Assembly (NCBI RefSeq): GCF_019565455.1
Contig: NZ_CP067377.1
Span: 248,001 to 312,000, forward strand
Source: Flavobacterium oreochromis
GTDB lineage: Bacteria > Bacteroidota > Bacteroidia > Flavobacteriales > Flavobacteriaceae
Direction: 5' to 3'
Length of the DNA: 64,000 nt
Of the stretch, positions 30,646 through 40,682 are shown in pieces (position 1 is the stretch's first letter; each line of letters starts with the position of its first letter). The notes under the pieces are model-generated. The model was not told the DNA's origin and made no database searches. It worked only from the letters and a program-made list of their open reading frames with translations. The position numbers were made by a program, and so were the translations under genes.

Positions 30646-31701
30646 CTATGAAAGTAATTTTTTTTTACGAAATCTTTCTGTAGAAATATTTCTATCTAAC
30701 TCTACTCCTTTTTCAAGAAAATTAAACAGATTATGTGCTAACCAAGGCCCTAACATAACACCTCTTGTCCCTAATCCATTTAAAATATGCAACCTTTTAT
30801 AAACAGGATGGGTTCCTAATAAAGGTCTTCTATCTTTTACAGTAGGTCTAACTCCTGCAAAATGTTGAACAATTTCAAAATCACAATCAATTAATTCTTT
30901 TAAATTATTGATCAATTCATTTTTACCTTCTTCTGTTGGAGTATCTGTTTTATCTTCCCAATTATAGGTAGCACCAACCTTAAATAAGGAATTTCCTATT
31001 GGCAGGATAAAAATACTTGATTTTAAAACTACATCTAATTTTAAATTTGGAGCTTTAATTATTAATAATTCTCCCTTAGTTCCATCCAAAGGGAGGTCAT
31101 TAAAAAAAGGATTATTCACTAATCCAAACCCTTCTGCAAAAATTATATTTTTATAAGACATTCCTTTATAAACTAGATATTCTTCAAAAAACTCAATAGA
31201 TTTATAATCAAATCGTTCATTAATAAAACTATCTTCAGCTTTTAAATAATTAATATAAGCATCAATTAATGAAGAAATTTCAAGATAACCAGTGGACAAA
31301 ACCTCTCCGAAACCAAAATCAGAAGTAATTGATTCATACTTTTTATGTATAATTTTGGGAGAAAGAAATGGAGACAGATTAGGTTTATCACAAGCTTGGA
31401 ACCAATTGTTCTGTTCCTCTATTGAAGCAAATTTTCTAAAAACAGGTATAGGAAATACGAAATTAGTTTTTAATTTAACTTGAAGTGCATTTAAAAAAGG
31501 TATACTACTATCTATTTGTTCCTTTGCTTTCCAAACTTCACTAAACCTTTTTAGTATAACAGGATTATAAAGACCTCCTGCGATTCTAGAAGAATTTGTA
31601 GAAAAATCTTCCAAAACCCTTATTGATTTTCCATTGCTCTTTGCTATTTCTGCAAAACTAATACCCGCTATACCTGAACCAACAATTAAATAATCAATCA
31701 T
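30646..31701 (-). CDS. FAD-dependent oxidoreductase (DAO family)
   Basis: 351 residues, intact. N-terminal FAD-binding loop YLIVGSGIAGISFAE (GxGxxG) and C-terminal GVRPTVKDRRPLLG plus LNGLGTRGVMLGP, the family's FAD-contacting ends. Members are amino-acid or imino-acid oxidases; the substrate is unknown. In many flavobacteria a gene of this type follows gldN. Here it is separated from gldN by a terminator and a ~270-bp gap, and pelF follows after only 24 bp, so it may be transcribed with the Pel-like genes. Confidence 0.8.
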   Translation of the reverse strand: MIDYLIVGSGIAGISFAEIAKSNGKSIRVLEDFSTNSSRIAGGLYNPVILKRFSEVWKAKEQIDSSIPFLNALQVKLKTNFVFPIPVFRKFASIEEQNNWFQACDKPNLSPFLSPKIIHKKYESITSDFGFGEVLSTGYLEISSLIDAYINYLKAEDSFINERFDYKSIEFFEEYLVYKGMSYKNIIFAEGFGLVNNPFFNDLPLDGTKGELLIIKAPNLKLDVVLKSSIFILPIGNSLFKVGATYNWEDKTDTPTEEGKNELINNLKELIDCDFEIVQHFAGVRPTVKDRRPLLGTHPVYKRLHILNGLGTRGVMLGPWLAHNLFNFLEKGVELDRNISTERFRKKKLLS

Positions 31702-31911
31702 GGTACAAAGATAAAAAAACTCTTATTTTAAAAATAAGTTTTAACATTTTATATAACTTATAGTCACATAAACATTTTTTTAGCACATAAATAAAATAAA
31801 TAGGTAATAAATTTAACATTTATTTTAGTGTTTAATAGTAATAAATATTCAAATTTAATTCTACATAAATAATAAAAAGAAAAAATGTTTATTAAAATAT
31901 AGGATAAATAA

Positions 31912-31942
31912 AAAACTCCTACCTTAAGTAGGCAGGAGTTTT
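31912..31942 (-). terminator. Terminator of the gldKLMN operon
   Basis: A ~13-bp stem (AAAACTCCTACC with GGCAGGAGTTTT, one wobble) with T-run on the minus strand, 27 bases after the gldN stop. The rest of 31702-31911 is AT-rich and holds no credible gene. Confidence 0.8.
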
Positions 31943-31968
31943 TATTATGTAATTGGAGAAATTTACTA

Positions 31969-32964
31969 TTAATAAGTCCACATATCTTGTTCGAAATCAC
32001 GGATTTTATCCTTTACTCTTTGTGCTTCTATTAACTGCATTAAAGAGTTATCTTTCATATACTTAGATATATCACGGTCATTATAAATATTTTCTTCTTT
32101 ATAGATAACTGAGTTAAATCTTCTTGAATTTAATAAGTGATCAAAAGAGATAGGCATAGAAGAATTCTTTTCATTAAAAGCTTTAGCTTCATGTAATATT
32201 TCTCTTGCATCTGGATAAAATACCCAGAATAGATCGATATAATCTTTTTCTTCTTCTGATTTCCCCATAGTGTAAACATCTGGTATAACTGGACAAATTC
32301 CTAAAATACGATAACGTAAATCAGATTGTCTTTTATCAAAATACCATAATCCAACTATTCTATAATCAGAAACATCAATAGATGCTAAGTCTGTTTTGTT
32401 AATATATTCAGGAGAGATAAATTTTGAAGCAGGAACCACTTTTGTTTCAACTCCTACTTTTTTACGTTTTTTACCAGTACCTTCATATACAGGAACTTCT
32501 ACTGTTCTGCTTCTATAAGCATTGATATCTGAATTCATCTCTTCACGACCTGCATCAGTAGTATCTATCTTAGTAAGCGAAGCGGTAATATCTTTTAAAG
32601 TTTTCTTTTCTCTAAAATAACTATCTCCATACACTTCAGTAATCTTTCCTGACTTTATACCCTTTACTAAAACATCGTAAAGGGAACGACGATCAGAACC
32701 TATACTAATTGTGTCAATTGGATAATACAAAGAAAAGTTAATACGCTCATCTAAGTCTATTATTTCCCATACTTTTTTAGACATCAAGATATCTCTATCG
32801 TCTACATAACCGTAGTCTAAAGGTTTATCATTATCCTTAGTCTGTTGAGCTGCAGATTTTAAACCAATTTCTTGAGGTTTTTTTGCATTCAACAAATTTG
32901 ATTGAGCGAAAGTTGATATACTTCCACTAACAAAAAATGCTAATACTAAATTTCTCCAATTCAT
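31969..32964 (-). CDS. gldN: Gliding motility / type IX secretion protein GldN
   Basis: 331 residues with a Sec signal peptide (MNWRNLVLAFFVSGSISTFAQ). Contains DYGYVDDRDILMSKKVWE and LWYFDKRQSDLRYRILGICPV, typical of GldN/PorN. GldN forms the periplasmic ring of the type IX secretion system with GldK. Last gene of gldK-L-M-N, 48 bp after gldM. Intact. Confidence 0.95.
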   Translation of the reverse strand: MNWRNLVLAFFVSGSISTFAQSNLLNAKKPQEIGLKSAAQQTKDNDKPLDYGYVDDRDILMSKKVWEIIDLDERINFSLYYPIDTISIGSDRRSLYDVLVKGIKSGKITEVYGDSYFREKKTLKDITASLTKIDTTDAGREEMNSDINAYRSRTVEVPVYEGTGKKRKKVGVETKVVPASKFISPEYINKTDLASIDVSDYRIVGLWYFDKRQSDLRYRILGICPVIPDVYTMGKSEEEKDYIDLFWVFYPDAREILHEAKAFNEKNSSMPISFDHLLNSRRFNSVIYKEENIYNDRDISKYMKDNSLMQLIEAQRVKDKIRDFEQDMWTY

Positions 32965-33012
32965 ACTTTTCTATTTGAGGCGTTTAAAAATTAAACGAAA
33001 TTTATGCAATTA

Positions 33013-34542
33013 TTATTGTACTTCATAAGTACAAGATGATACACGTTTAGCAACTTGATCAATACCTGAGAAAGATGCTTTGATCTCAGAAATTACTACT
33101 ACGTCTCCTCTTTGTGCTTTTTGGATAGCTGCTTTTGCTCTACCATCCATTTTATTACCAGTAACTACTATTGTTGGTTGGCCTGGAACTTTAACATTAA
33201 ATTGTGTAACACGTACATCTACTGGAAAGTCAAAATCTTCCATCTCAGCAGTTACAGTACATACTTCTAGGTTAGATTTAGAACCTTTTGCAGAAACTTC
33301 TCCACGAACTTTTCCTGTAGGAGCTGGTAAACCTTTGATTCGAAATTCTTTTTTATCAGAAACAACTTTACCATCAGGTAACTTTGCACTTACATTAATC
33401 ATTAATGATGTACCAGGACCTGGTTTTAAAATATATTTACCATTTCCTGTTTTAGTCATACCAGGAGCTGATGCGTTTACATTATTATCAGCTACACCAG
33501 CAAAAGAAATTGAAATTGGGTTAGGTACACCACGGTAAACTACATTCATCTTATCTGCTGAAATTGTAGCAGAGTTAGGACGAGGTACAACTACATAAGT
33601 TCCTGCGAATTTTAATGGAATTGTTTTCCCATCCTCTAAGAATGTAAACTGACCATTAATATTTTGCTCACCTACTCCACCAGCAGTAGTTGATATAACC
33701 GCTTGACCATTTTCTAAACGTCCAGGACCTTGAAAAGAAGTTGGCTTAGTATTTTCATCATAACGACCTAACACTACTTTTCCTTTAACTTGTTCTCCTT
33801 GGAAATAAGCATTCTTTTCTAATACTACAATTGCTTGGTAATTACTATAAGATGCTGCCTGTACTGCTGCCTTACCTAAAGCTGCACTAATTACGTCAGA
33901 TTCTGCTTTTTTAGCATCATTTTGCCAAGCTGATAATTTAGCTAAAGAAGCGATAGAGGGAAATCCCTTGAAATGATAATTTAAAAATTTATCTTTAGAA
34001 CCATCTGTTTTTACCACATCTTTAGTATCAAATTTATTTAAAACTTCATTTAAAATATGAGCATATTTTTTCTCTGATCCTAATGCGTTTTTTAAATCTG
34101 ATTTGTACGTTTCAATAGCATCAACGACTGCTTTTCCTTTAGGAGTATAATTTTCTCCTTGAAACCACGTCTCATCTAACTTATCACCTTTATCCATAGC
34201 CTCATATGGCAACTTACCATTTTCCAAAGCGACATCTTTTGTTATATCTGCTTTTATACCATCTATGAATGAATAAAATTTATTTGAAGCAGCTTCTACT
34301 TTGTGAGCTGTTGCTGCTGCCATTGCAAATTCTCCTTTTGCCTCTGTAGCTTTCTGATCAAGAGAAGCTAACATTTGCTCATTAGTAGACTTTGCTGATT
34401 GATTAGACCCTTCAAATCTTTCGTTCATTAAACCAAATGCTGAAAGGACTTCTTTTGACATATTCATTGCCAACATAGCGACGAAAACCAAATACATAAG
34501 GTTTACCATCTTCTGTCTAGGACTTAAATTACCTCCTGCCAT
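33013..34542 (-). CDS. gldM: Type IX secretion / gliding motor protein GldM
   Basis: 509 residues. The N-terminus MAGGNLSPRQKMVNLMYLVFVAMLAMN carries the single membrane helix that inserts in the GldL bundle; the rest is a long periplasmic stalk of helical then beta domains (GKYILKPGPGTSLMINVSA, KGLPAPTGKV). GldL-GldM form the proton-driven rotary motor of type IX secretion and gliding. 51 bp after gldL. Intact. Confidence 0.96.
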   Translation of the reverse strand: MAGGNLSPRQKMVNLMYLVFVAMLAMNMSKEVLSAFGLMNERFEGSNQSAKSTNEQMLASLDQKATEAKGEFAMAAATAHKVEAASNKFYSFIDGIKADITKDVALENGKLPYEAMDKGDKLDETWFQGENYTPKGKAVVDAIETYKSDLKNALGSEKKYAHILNEVLNKFDTKDVVKTDGSKDKFLNYHFKGFPSIASLAKLSAWQNDAKKAESDVISAALGKAAVQAASYSNYQAIVVLEKNAYFQGEQVKGKVVLGRYDENTKPTSFQGPGRLENGQAVISTTAGGVGEQNINGQFTFLEDGKTIPLKFAGTYVVVPRPNSATISADKMNVVYRGVPNPISISFAGVADNNVNASAPGMTKTGNGKYILKPGPGTSLMINVSAKLPDGKVVSDKKEFRIKGLPAPTGKVRGEVSAKGSKSNLEVCTVTAEMEDFDFPVDVRVTQFNVKVPGQPTIVVTGNKMDGRAKAAIQKAQRGDVVVISEIKASFSGIDQVAKRVSSCTYEVQ

Positions 34543-34593
34543 TCTTTTAGAATTTTTTAGTTATTAAATAATTATATTAGAAAGACATGAAGA

Positions 34594-35229
34594 TTATCCT
34601 CTATTACTCATAGCAGACAACATACCTCCATATACGCTATTTAATGTAGCGATATTTGTTGTCATAGACTGCATTTGTTCTTTTAATTTAGCTGCATTTT
34701 CTGCAATTTCTTGGTTTGCCTCTGCATTACGTGAAGCACTTTCTAACTGTGACTTGTATAAATTGTTTAAAGAAGCCATGTTATTAGCAGCTGCTAACAT
34801 TTCATCTGCATATTTCTTTTGTCCAGCAATAGCGTCTACTGTAGGTGCCATATTTTTAGCAGCTCCTTCGAAGTTTTTGATACTATTTCCTAAGCTAGCC
34901 ATTAATTCACCATCAATTTTTGCTTCTTTTAGCATAGCATCTAATTTTTGAGATAATACACCTTGTGCTTCAACTGGTTCTTCTTTTTTCACTCTCTTAG
35001 CAGCTGGCTGTCCTCCTGCTAATTCAGGATAAACTAAAGTCCAATCTAACTCTTGAGCTGGTGTTTCAAATGCAGATAAACCAAATATTAAAGCTTCTGT
35101 ACCTAAACCAGCAATAAGCATAACGCTTGCCCCTGGCCAGTGCATTAATTTAAATAAAGCTCCAACGATTACTACTGCCGCACCAAACCCGTATGCGAAG
35201 TTCATTACTCTAGGTGATAAAATTGCCAT
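34594..35229 (-). CDS. gldL: Type IX secretion / gliding motor protein GldL
   Basis: 211 residues. Two membrane helices at the N-terminus (FAYGFGAAVVIVGALFKLM and ASVMLIAGLGTEALIFGLSAFE, the second carrying a membrane-buried Glu as expected for the proton path), then a cytoplasmic helical tail. Inner-membrane partner of GldM. Intact. Confidence 0.95.
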   Translation of the reverse strand: MAILSPRVMNFAYGFGAAVVIVGALFKLMHWPGASVMLIAGLGTEALIFGLSAFETPAQELDWTLVYPELAGGQPAAKRVKKEEPVEAQGVLSQKLDAMLKEAKIDGELMASLGNSIKNFEGAAKNMAPTVDAIAGQKKYADEMLAAANNMASLNNLYKSQLESASRNAEANQEIAENAAKLKEQMQSMTTNIATLNSVYGGMLSAMSNRG

Positions 35230-35294
35230 AATAATAAATTTTAGTTAAGTTAAATAATTATGATTGTGGTATAAAATAAATGTATTAAAAAATC

Positions 35295-36680
35295 TTATTT
35301 TGATGCGTTACCTGTTGATTCTGTACCCATATAATCTTGAATAGTACGGAAACCTATGTAACTTCTAGCTGAATCTGCATATTCAAAATCACGAGTACTT
35401 ACCTGTAAGAAATACGCTACATCTTTCCAAGAACCTCCACGTGTTACTTTACGCATATTTTTTTGTTCCGAAACATTTGGATTCATTGTAGACAAAAATT
35501 CATAAGCTGTTGGATCATAAGAAGAGTCTGTCCATTCCGCTACGTTACCTGCCATATTGTACAAACCATAATCATTTGGTTCATACGCATCAACTTCAAC
35601 AGTATATAAAGCTTGATCAGCTGCATAATCTCCACGAGATGGTTTAAAGTTAGCTAAATAGCACCCTCTATCATTTTTCGCATAAGGTCCTCCCCAAGGA
35701 TAGGTTCCTGATTCTAGACCTCCACGAGCTGCATATTCCCATTCAGCTTCTGTCGGTAAACGATAAGCACTTACATTATCTTTATGAGATCTTTTTCTTG
35801 CTCCGTTATGGTATAAGGTTCTCCACGCACAAAAAGCTTTTGCTTGTTTCCAAGAAACTCCTACTACAGGGTAATCGCCATAAGCTTGATGCCAAAAATA
35901 ATCATTGTGCATTGGTTCATTATAAGAATAAGCGAAGTCTTTAATCCATACTGTTGTATCAGGATAGATAGTTACCTCTTCTTGTTTGATAAATTCTTTA
36001 CGCTTACCTACTTTAGCTTTAGCTGCTGCTTGAATATCCATCCAAGTATACTTGAATTTTAAGTTTTCAGAACGTAATGTTCTCAAACCATTGAAAGCTT
36101 CTTCTGCAGGAATATACATAGAATCCATTACTTCTGCATAATAAGCATCAGGATATTCACTAGTTTTCCATTTGATTGGAATTTTCTTATTTAATTTTCT
36201 TCCTGAGTATGGATCATCTCCTGTACCGATACTATAATAGTTATCATACATATACTTATCATAAACTGACATTTTAGTTGTATCAGCATCTAAAAAAGCA
36301 TAATCTGCTATACTACCTCCTTTTGAGGATTTTTTTCCGTCATTCTTCTGACCTAACTCATCAGCCGCTATTGCCAACTTTGTTCTAACAATAGAGTCTC
36401 TCACCCAATGTACGAACTGACGATACTCACTGTTTGATATTTCAGTTTCATCCATATAAAATGAACGTACAGTTACTGTTTTTGTTGGTGCATCTTGAAC
36501 ATTAGCTAAATCGTCATCTGATTTACCCATAATAAAAGACCCTCCTGGAACCAATGTCATCCCATAAGGTTTCTCAGGATGCCAAGCCTTTCCCTTAACA
36601 CCAACAAGCTGGCCATTGTCTTTTGAACCGCAGCTGTATAAAAACATAACAAGTACTGCTGATAAAATGAACTTCTTCAT
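35295..36680 (-). CDS. gldK: Gliding motility lipoprotein GldK
   Basis: 461 residues from ATG 36680, which gives a lipoprotein signal peptide (VMFLYSCGSK, lipid Cys 17); an earlier ATG would add nine residues with no signal sense. The body is a formylglycine-generating-enzyme (SUMF1) fold: PGGSFIMGKSDDD, YRLPTEAEWEYAARGG and NVAEWTDSSYD. GldK is the outer-membrane-anchored ring partner of GldN. First gene of the operon. Intact. Confidence 0.95.
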   Translation of the reverse strand: MKKFILSAVLVMFLYSCGSKDNGQLVGVKGKAWHPEKPYGMTLVPGGSFIMGKSDDDLANVQDAPTKTVTVRSFYMDETEISNSEYRQFVHWVRDSIVRTKLAIAADELGQKNDGKKSSKGGSIADYAFLDADTTKMSVYDKYMYDNYYSIGTGDDPYSGRKLNKKIPIKWKTSEYPDAYYAEVMDSMYIPAEEAFNGLRTLRSENLKFKYTWMDIQAAAKAKVGKRKEFIKQEEVTIYPDTTVWIKDFAYSYNEPMHNDYFWHQAYGDYPVVGVSWKQAKAFCAWRTLYHNGARKRSHKDNVSAYRLPTEAEWEYAARGGLESGTYPWGGPYAKNDRGCYLANFKPSRGDYAADQALYTVEVDAYEPNDYGLYNMAGNVAEWTDSSYDPTAYEFLSTMNPNVSEQKNMRKVTRGGSWKDVAYFLQVSTRDFEYADSARSYIGFRTIQDYMGTESTGNASK

Positions 36681-36787
36681 ATAAATTTGGGTTATGTATG
36701 TATTCACTTCTACTTTAAGAATGTAAACCTATCTATTTATTTCCTAATTACCAAAAAAACGTTAAAAAAACTTACAAAAAAAATTTT

Positions 36788-37932
36788 CTACAACAAATTT
36801 TTTCTTTGTGCTTTCCACCATCTTTCAGGCACTACTCCTTCACAAGCATCTAAATAATCATCATAGGTACAAGGAAGTAACGTAATTTTTTTAAGTTTAT
36901 TATAAGAATTCGACAAAAAGGTATTTCTATCCACCAACGACCTGTTTTATCGCTCTTATAAAAAATAAGTTCTTCTTCTAAAGGTACAATATATTTAATA
37001 AAATTACTTTTTGTTCCAAATGGATATTCATTAGATCGATAGTGATATCCTTCTATAAAATACCAAATTACTTGAGCAATTAATACTGATTCAGAACTAG
37101 TATATTGATGATTAAAAACACCAAAAGAGGTTACTTTATCACTAATTCCTGCATATCTTGAAAAAGCACAAATTTCTTTTCCTGAAAATCCATTGGGCAT
37201 AAAATCAGTAAAATTACCTGAATTAGACGACATAACAGACCTCATATCAATAGAAACTAAATCAGCATCTCTTAAAACAGGCTCTGTAATGGTAGGATCA
37301 TGCGCTACTTCTCCTAGACGATAGGCATCAAAATATAATTTTTCTACCAAATCAATTTCTTCTTGTGAATTAAAATAGGTTTGATAGCCAATATTACTAT
37401 AATTAAAGAGATTATTAGGTTCATCAACAATCATCTTCGTTAGAAAGGAATCAGCTAAACAGCCATTATCTCTAGCAAAATCAAATTGACTATCTATCGT
37501 TACAACGTTAACCATCTGCTCTAGCCTATCATAACCTCGATACATAGCATAAGTTAAATCTTGAGAACCTCCGATGATAATTGGAATAATATTATTCTTA
37601 ACCAATTGTTCTATTAATTCTTTGAGAACAAAATAAGTATCTTCTATACTTTCTCCTCCTACAATATCTCCTAAGTCAGCAATATTAATATTCCAATTAC
37701 CGGGATATAAGGAATAAAAAGACCTTCTTATTGGCAGCAAATCCAGATTATCGTTGTTGTTTTTACTCCCTCTCTCTTCTAAAACACCAACAACAGCAAT
37801 GGATACATCTGTTAAATCAGGAAATTCTTGATGTGTATTAAACCGAATTTTTCTACCAAGTGTAGCTTCGGAAAAATTATGAACATCAATCAAGAAATCA
37901 ACTTCTAAAGGCTTTAAAAAATCAAACACCAT
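36788..37932 (-). CDS. Arginase-fold protein with degraded metal site (frameshift near C-terminus)
   Basis: About 382 residues after repair of A5 run 36915-36919 (IEIPFLSNSYNKLKK...; the repaired tail ends RWWKAQRKNLL at 36788). Arginase/formimidoylglutamase fold, but three of six manganese ligands are replaced: the family GGxH is GGSQD (Q124), DAHxD is DSQFD (147-151), and the final DxD is DMR (229-231). It is therefore probably not a working ureohydrolase. Its ATG shares one base with the topA stop, so expression is coupled to topA. This neighbour pair is common in flavobacteria, suggesting a conserved, unknown role. Confidence 0.8.
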
Positions 37933-40435
37933 TATTTACTTTTTTTGACTGTTGTTTTTTTAGGTGTCGTTTTTTTGTTGCAGCTTTTTTTGCAGGTGCT
38001 TTTGCGTCAATCATTTCTTGAACTTTTTCCAAAGTTAACTTAGAAGCATCTACATCTTTAGAGAGCTCAATCTTAATTTTTCCTTTTAGAATTACTGAAC
38101 GCCCCCATCTGGCTTTTTCAACTCGGATACCTTCTATTTCCCAATTATGAATTATTTTTTCACTTTCTTTTTGTAATTTATCTTCTATTAACTCTGTTAT
38201 ATCAGAAGAAGAGAGATGATCAAAATTATATTTTTTATTAACATTAATAAACATTCCATTCCATTTTATAAATGGTCCAAAACGTCCTACTCCTTTTTGA
38301 ACATCGATCCCTTGATATTGACCTATAGGAGCATCTGCTTTATTTTTTTCGTCGATTAGTTGTTTTGCTCTGTCTAGTGTTACATCTAATGGGTCTTCGC
38401 CTTTAGGTAATGATATAAAGGTCTTTCCAAATCTTACATAAGGACCAAATCTTCCATTATTCACTTCTATTTCTTCACCATTATATTCTCCTAACATTTT
38501 AGGTAATAAAAATAGATCTAAAGCTTCTTCTAAACTAACAGTTCCTATATTTTGTTCAGTTCGCAAACTGGCAAACTGTTTAGCCTCATCATCAGCATTT
38601 CCTATTTGAACCATAGGTCCAAATTTACCTAAACGAACTGAAACTGGTTTACCTGTTTTAGGATCAACTCCTAAAATTCTTTCGCCACTTTCACGTTCAG
38701 CATTTTTTTCAACATCTTGAACATTTGGATGAAAATGTTTATAAAAATCATCCATCATATTTTCCCATTCTTTATTTCCTACAGCAATTTCATCAAAATC
38801 TTGTTCCACCTTTGCTGTAAAGTTATAATCTAAAATGGTTTCAAAGTTTTTAACTAGAAAATCATTTACAATTGTTCCAATATCTGTTGGCACTAATTTT
38901 CCTTTATCAGATCCCACATTTTCTGACAAAATTTCTGCCTTTATTTGCTCATTTCTTAATGTTAATTGATTATATCTACGTTCAGCTCCTTCAAAATTTC
39001 CTTTTTCAACATAATTTCTGTTAATAATAGTTGAAATAGTAGGTGCATAAGTAGATGGACGACCAATTCCTAATTCTTCAAGTTTTTTCACTAAAGAAGC
39101 CTCTGTATAACGAGCAGATGGTCTTGAAAAACGTTCAATAGCGGTAATATAATTATTTTTTAAAGCTTCATTTACTTTCAGAGCAGGCAACATACCTTCT
39201 TCTTTTTCATCTTCATCATCATTTCCTTCTAAGTATACTTTTAAGAAACCTTCAAACTTGATAACTTCTCCTGTAGCTACAAAAATTTCCTGATGATTAT
39301 GAGCTTGAATTTTTACATTAGTACGTTCTAGTTGTGCATCACTCATCTGTGAAGCAATAGTACGTTTCCAGATCAAATCGTATAAACGGGACTGATCTCT
39401 ATCTAAATCAACTGTATGACGTGCCATGTCAGTAGGACGAATAGCTTCGTGAGCCTCTTGAGCACCTTTAGATTTAGTAGCATAATTACGAGGTTGACTA
39501 AATTCAGCTCCGTAATAATTAGAAATTTCAGCTTGTGCAGCCCCCATTGCTTCTTGAGATAGATTTACACTATCCGTTCTCATATAGGTAATTAATCCTG
39601 CTTCATACAAACGTTGTGCTACTTGCATAGTAATTCCTACAGGCATATACAATTTACGAGCGGCTTCCTGTTGTAAAGTTGAAGTAGTAAAGGGTGCGGC
39701 TGGTGACTTTTTAGTAGGCTTTGTTTCTAGATCCGAAACTTTATAGTTAGAACCTATATTTTGTTGTAAAAACTTCTCAGCATCTTCCTTTGTTGCAAAG
39801 TTTTTAGGGAGTTTTGCTTTAAACGTTTTTCCTTGTTGATTAGCAAATTCAGCTGAAATACTATACGTTGCTTCAGATTTAAAGTTTTGAATCTCACGCT
39901 CACGTTCTACAATTAAACGTACGGAAACGGATTGAACACGTCCCGCAGACAAACCACTTTTAACCTTTTTCCATAAAACAGGTGATAATTCATATCCTAC
40001 TAAACGATCTAAGACACGACGAGCCTGTTGTGCATTAACTAAATCATAATTAATAGTCCTTGGATTCTCTATTGCTTTTTGAATAGCTGTTTTTGTAATT
40101 TCATGAAAGACGATGCGTTTTGTCTTAGATTGGTCTAATTTTAACTCTTCCGCTAAGTGCCATGCAATCGCCTCTCCCTCGCGGTCTTCATCGGATGCCA
40201 ACCAAACCATTTCAGCAGTTTTAGACAAATCCTTTAGTTTTTTCACTAAAGCTTTCTTATCAGAAGAAACTTCATATTTAGGTTTGAACTTATTTTCTAT
40301 ATCTACCCCCATTTCTTTTGAAGGTAAATCGGCTATATGCCCAAAACTTGATTCAACTTGAAAGTCTTTTCCTAAAAATTTTTCTATAGTTTTCGCCTTT
40401 GCAGGCGACTCTACGATTACTAAATTCTTTGCCAT
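37932..40435 (-). CDS. topA: DNA topoisomerase I
   Basis: About 835 residues. TOPRIM at the N-terminus (LVIVESPAKAKTIEKFLG; DEDREGEAIAWH), catalytic Tyr in AGLITYMRTDS (about 290), then C-terminal topoisomerase repeats (GRFGPYVRFGKTF; GVGRFGPFIKWNG) instead of zinc fingers and a Lys-rich DNA-binding tail. It relaxes negative supercoils. The tail reads TKKRHLKKQQ as given; one added base in the T7 run 37970-37976 gives TKKTTPKKTTVKKSK and a stop that overlaps the next ATG, so the tail is likely mis-sequenced. Confidence 0.96.
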
Positions 40436-40623
40436 TTGTAACGTTTATTTCTTCGGCAAAAGTAGAAGTTTTTTTTAAATCCCATTTTTATACCGTTATA
40501 ATATTCCTAAGAAATACTTTTCCTCTAAACATAAATAAACAATACATTAGTACTACCCCACCCAACTTAAACAAAAATAATATAAAATATTTCCAAAACT
40601 TTCAACTAAACAAATATGACATC

Positions 40624-40655
40624 TTGTCAGAATAAAAAATTTAGTATTATCTTTG
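40624..40655 (+). promoter_or_regulatory. Promoter of miaB
   Basis: TTG (40624-40626), a 21-base spacer and TATCTTTG (40648-40655), 27 bases upstream of the chosen miaB ATG. Confidence 0.65.
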
Positions 40656-40682
40656 CAATCTCAAAAATACGAAAGCGTTTTT

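Noticed and set aside
31764..32000. 78-codon minus-strand ORF downstream of gldN
   Set aside because: It overlaps the end of gldN and the operon terminator, has a composition typical of AT-rich random frames (Ile/Leu/Phe/Tyr-rich) and no start signal.
33080..33538. Long antisense ORF over gldM (and similar ones over groEL, ABC-F and topA)
   Set aside because: These are shadows of highly codon-biased genes on the opposite strand, with no family likeness.
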